Origin: JBAYHA01 sp041666425
GTDB taxonomy: Bacteria > Patescibacteriota > Patescibacteriia > UBA11705 > JABHMO01
Assembly: GCA_041666425.1 (NCBI GenBank)
Contig: JBAYHA010000040.1
Coordinates: 1 to 8,076 of the forward strand
Length of the DNA stretch: 8,076 nucleotides
Direction: 5' to 3'
The notes under the pieces are model-generated. The model had not been told where the DNA came from, did no database searches, and saw nothing but the letters and a program-made list of their open reading frames with translations. Positions 6,663 to 8,076 of this stretch are shown in pieces (position 1 is the stretch's first letter; each line of letters begins with the position of its first letter). The position numbers were made by a program, and so were the translations under genes.

Positions 6663-7220
6663 TTATACGGACATTATTTCTTTTTCTTTTTCTTCGGCCA
6701 TTTTGATCAATTCTTGATTTAATTTGGAAACTTTTTCATCCAACTCTTTTAAATACGCAAACTTATCATCTTCGGTTATTTCACTGCCTTTGAAAGCTTC
6801 CATAATCTTGCTTTTGACTTCTTCGCGAACACCACGCACCGAAACTTTGGCATCTTCTAATTTTTCACTCATTAACTTGACCAAATCGCGACGATTTTCT
6901 TCGGTCATCGCCGGAACGGTAACGCGAATGCGATTCCCCTCTGCGCCAACGGACAAACCCAAATTGGCCAAAGTAATCGCCTTTTCCACTTCTTTTAATA
7001 AATTTTTGTCCCAAGGATCAACCAACATTGTTCTGGCTTCTTGTACTGCAATCGAACCGATTTGTTTTAACGGAGTTTTGCTTCCATAAACATCAACCAA
7101 AATATTTTCAATCATAATCGGATTGGCACGTCCGGCGCGTAATGAAGCCAATTCTCTTTTGAAATGCTCCAGCGAAGTAACAAAATCGTTTTCTCTACTA
7201 ACAATAAATTCATTTGGCAT
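6663..7220 (-). CDS. frr: Ribosome recycling factor
   Basis: Works with EF-G to split the post-termination ribosome complex. 185 residues, exactly the usual length. The tRNA-shaped fold is recognisable: long-helix start FKRELASLRAGRANP (20-34), the beta domain (IENILVDVYGSKTPLKQIGSI at 37-57, EARTMLVDPWDKNLLKEVEKAI at 61-82, then NRIRVTVPAMTEENRRDLVK at 96-115), and return helices with the conserved VSVRGVREE (127-134; Arg129 and Arg132 as in other RRFs), DDKFAYLKELDEKVSKLNQELIK and a charged C-terminus. Upstream neighbours usual for frr (tsf, pyrH) are absent; instead the propeller gene ends 153 bases before it. The leader has no Shine-Dalgarno, only TTAAGTTAATAAAAAT before ATG. The TAA stop lies inside a TATAAT, which could be a -10 for glyQS but has no -35 match. 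Confidence 0.98.
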   Translation of the reverse strand: MPNEFIVSRENDFVTSLEHFKRELASLRAGRANPIMIENILVDVYGSKTPLKQIGSIAVQEARTMLVDPWDKNLLKEVEKAITLANLGLSVGAEGNRIRVTVPAMTEENRRDLVKLMSEKLEDAKVSVRGVREEVKSKIMEAFKGSEITEDDKFAYLKELDEKVSKLNQELIKMAEEKEKEIMSV

Positions 7221-7245
7221 ATTTTTATTAACTTAACAACTGAAC

Positions 7246-7275
7246 TCCGCCATAAGCGGATCCACCTTTGGCGGA
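7246..7275. repeat. Tandem double-hairpin element A upstream of frr
   Basis: Two abutting 15-base units. Unit 1, TCCGCCATAAGCGGA (7246-7260), folds as TCCGC/GCGGA. Unit 2, TCCACCTTTGGCGGA (7261-7275), folds with one mismatch. The start of unit 1 (TCCGCCA, AAG) also pairs with the end of unit 2 (CTT, TGGCGGA), giving one ten-base stem with a single bulge. The two folds exclude each other. Confidence 0.75.
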
Positions 7276-7283
7276 AACTGACC

Positions 7284-7297
7284 AACTTAATTAAGTT
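7284..7297. repeat. 14-base perfect palindrome in the frr upstream gap
   Basis: AACTTAATTAAGTT reads the same on both strands and is flanked by CC and (T)GG. It contains ACTTA and TAAGT, the pentamer arrayed near the pduL promoter. A smaller hairpin, CAATT-ATC-AATTG (7301-7313), follows. It could be an operator or chance in AT-rich DNA. Confidence 0.6.
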
Positions 7298-7336
7298 TGG
7301 CAATTATCAATTGAATATTTTTTAATTTTTAATTCT

Positions 7337-7358
7337 TGCCGAAGGCATCCCTTCGGGA
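7337..7358. repeat. Tandem double-hairpin element B after the propeller gene
   Basis: Two abutting 11-base hairpins: TGCCGAAGGCA (7337-7347; TGCC/GGCA, loop GAA) and TCCCTTCGGGA (7348-7358; TCCC/GGGA, loop TTC). Their loops are complementary, so the whole can refold into a single CCGAAGG/CCTTCGG stem (7339-7345 with 7350-7356). It has the same plan as element A but different bases. It lies 15 bases past the propeller stop on the sense strand and is followed there by an A-rich, not U-rich, tract, so a standard terminator is unlikely. Confidence 0.75.
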
Positions 7359-7373
7359 TAATTCTGAATTCTG

Positions 7374-8076
7374 TTATTTTGCTTCCACCGTCTTTACCCC
7401 CATAAAAATTCTACTTGGAGAACTTGGCTGAATAATTATGTCTTGACCGACTCTGGTCGTTGGCATTTTTTTGACCGCCCAATTTTCTCCGCCATCCAGA
7501 CTTTTGTAAACCGCTGAATTTGTGGCATAATATAAATTTTTATCATTACTAGGATCAATCGCTATAGAATATATTACCTCACCACCAGCACGTGTCAACA
7601 ATTTAACTTGGCTCCAAGTGATTCCTCCGTCCAAACTACGCAACAAACCATATTGATTGGAATATAACAAAAAATTGCTATTTTTGGCGGAAATCGTAAA
7701 ATCCAAATAAGTTTGCGCTCCGCTAAAATCTTTCATGGCCTTATTCAAATTGTCCCAAGTTATTCCGCCGTCCAAACTCTTCCACAATCCGTCAGTGGTT
7801 ATACCAACATACAAAATATTGCTATTTTGAGGATCAAAAATTATTCTTTGTACGCGCGTAGAAAACTTTTTGACAACTTTCCAAGTCATTCCATGATCAG
7901 AAGAAAGCATCAAAGATCCATCCGAAAGTCCGGTATAAACTTTTTCCGGAGCATCAGGATTTACGGCTACAGCTGTCACCAACCGAGTGGAACTATCCGA
8001 ATAATAAGCTGATTTCCAAGTTCTGGCGCAATCCTCGGTTTTGTAAAGTCGACTTTCCAAGGCTGCGTACAAAATA
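7374..8076 (-). CDS. Asp-box (BNR) beta-propeller protein, C-terminal part
   Basis: Partial gene: the frame is open to the right edge (ATT, then TTG at 8072, which is an internal Leu codon and not a start). About 234 residues are visible, ending with TAA. Counting from the residue encoded at 8072, Asp-box motifs S-x-D-x-G-x-T-W recur at SSDHGMTW (57-64), SLDGGITW (99-106), SLDGGITW (146-153) and SLDGGENW (191-198), with a degenerate first copy TEDCARTW (12-19). Between them are strands such as VTAVAVNPDAPEKVYTGLSDG and YSIAIDPSNDKNLYYATNSAVYKS. This is the sortilin/YCF48/sialidase-like propeller layout, usually secreted or surface-bound. The signal peptide, if any, lies outside the window. 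No sialidase catalytic set (Arg triad) can be seen, so an enzyme function should not be assumed; a binding or assembly role is equally possible. Confidence 0.87.
   Translation of the reverse strand, partial: ILYAALESRLYKTEDCARTWKSAYYSDSSTRLVTAVAVNPDAPEKVYTGLSDGSLMLSSDHGMTWKVVKKFSTRVQRIIFDPQNSNILYVGITTDGLWKSLDGGITWDNLNKAMKDFSGAQTYLDFTISAKNSNFLLYSNQYGLLRSLDGGITWSQVKLLTRAGGEVIYSIAIDPSNDKNLYYATNSAVYKSLDGGENWAVKKMPTTRVGQDIIIQPSSPSRIFMGVKTVEAK

Noticed and set aside
7337..7373. Intrinsic terminator of the propeller gene
   Set aside because: The stem is good, but the sense strand after it is A-rich (CAAGAATTAAAAATT) and has no U run.
7221..7373. CRISPR-like or tRNA structure in the palindrome-rich gap
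   Set aside because: There are no repeated units with spacers of constant length and no cloverleaf or T-loop; the region is explained by separate short palindromes.
8070..8072. Start codon of the propeller protein at TTG
   Set aside because: The frame stays open to the window edge and the first Asp-box region begins within 12 residues, so this is an internal codon of a longer gene.

Overview
The window is AT-rich (roughly 37-38% GC by eye) and densely coded on the minus strand only. It holds eight co-oriented genes with no intergenic gap longer than about 155 bases. Read in the direction of transcription (high to low coordinates) they are: an Asp-box beta-propeller protein cut by the window's right edge, frr (ribosome recycling factor), a glyQS-type glycyl-tRNA synthetase, a PfkB-family sugar/nucleoside kinase, a PduL-type phosphotransacylase, ackA (acetate kinase), a Bro-N/DinD-like protein, and murJ (lipid II flippase) cut by the left edge. 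The short compact proteins, the alpha2-type GlyRS with a zinc-knuckle insert, the PduL-AckA pair and the palindrome-filled gaps suggest a small-genome fermentative bacterium, most likely of the Candidate Phyla Radiation (Patescibacteria). That placement is inference from protein style; there is no rRNA here to fix it.

Region by region: 7374-8076 is a partial propeller protein with one degenerate and four good Asp-boxes. 7221-7373 is an unusual gap packed with palindromes, including two tandem double-hairpin elements. 5282-7220 is translation (frr, glyS), split by a GC-rich 21-base hairpin. 4212-5183 is a PfkB kinase with its own extended -10 promoter. 3510-4079 and 2350-3471 encode PduL and AckA, which together turn acetyl-CoA plus phosphate and ADP into acetate and ATP. 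They are driven by a very good promoter (TTGGCA, 17 bp, TGCTATAAT) that sits between inverted arrays of the pentamer TAAGT/ACTTA. 1485-2318 (Bro-N/DinD-like) and 1-1469 (murJ) follow at gaps of 31 and 15 bases, so pduL-ackA-bro-murJ could be one transcript.

None of the seven visible start codons has a convincing Shine-Dalgarno sequence. Stops are TAA, TAG and TGA, with no sign of recoding. No single system in the window is clearly undescribed. The points most worth a second look are the pduL promoter architecture, a 12-bp perfect inverted repeat inside the Bro-N coding sequence, the paired-hairpin elements upstream of frr, and the SD-less starts.
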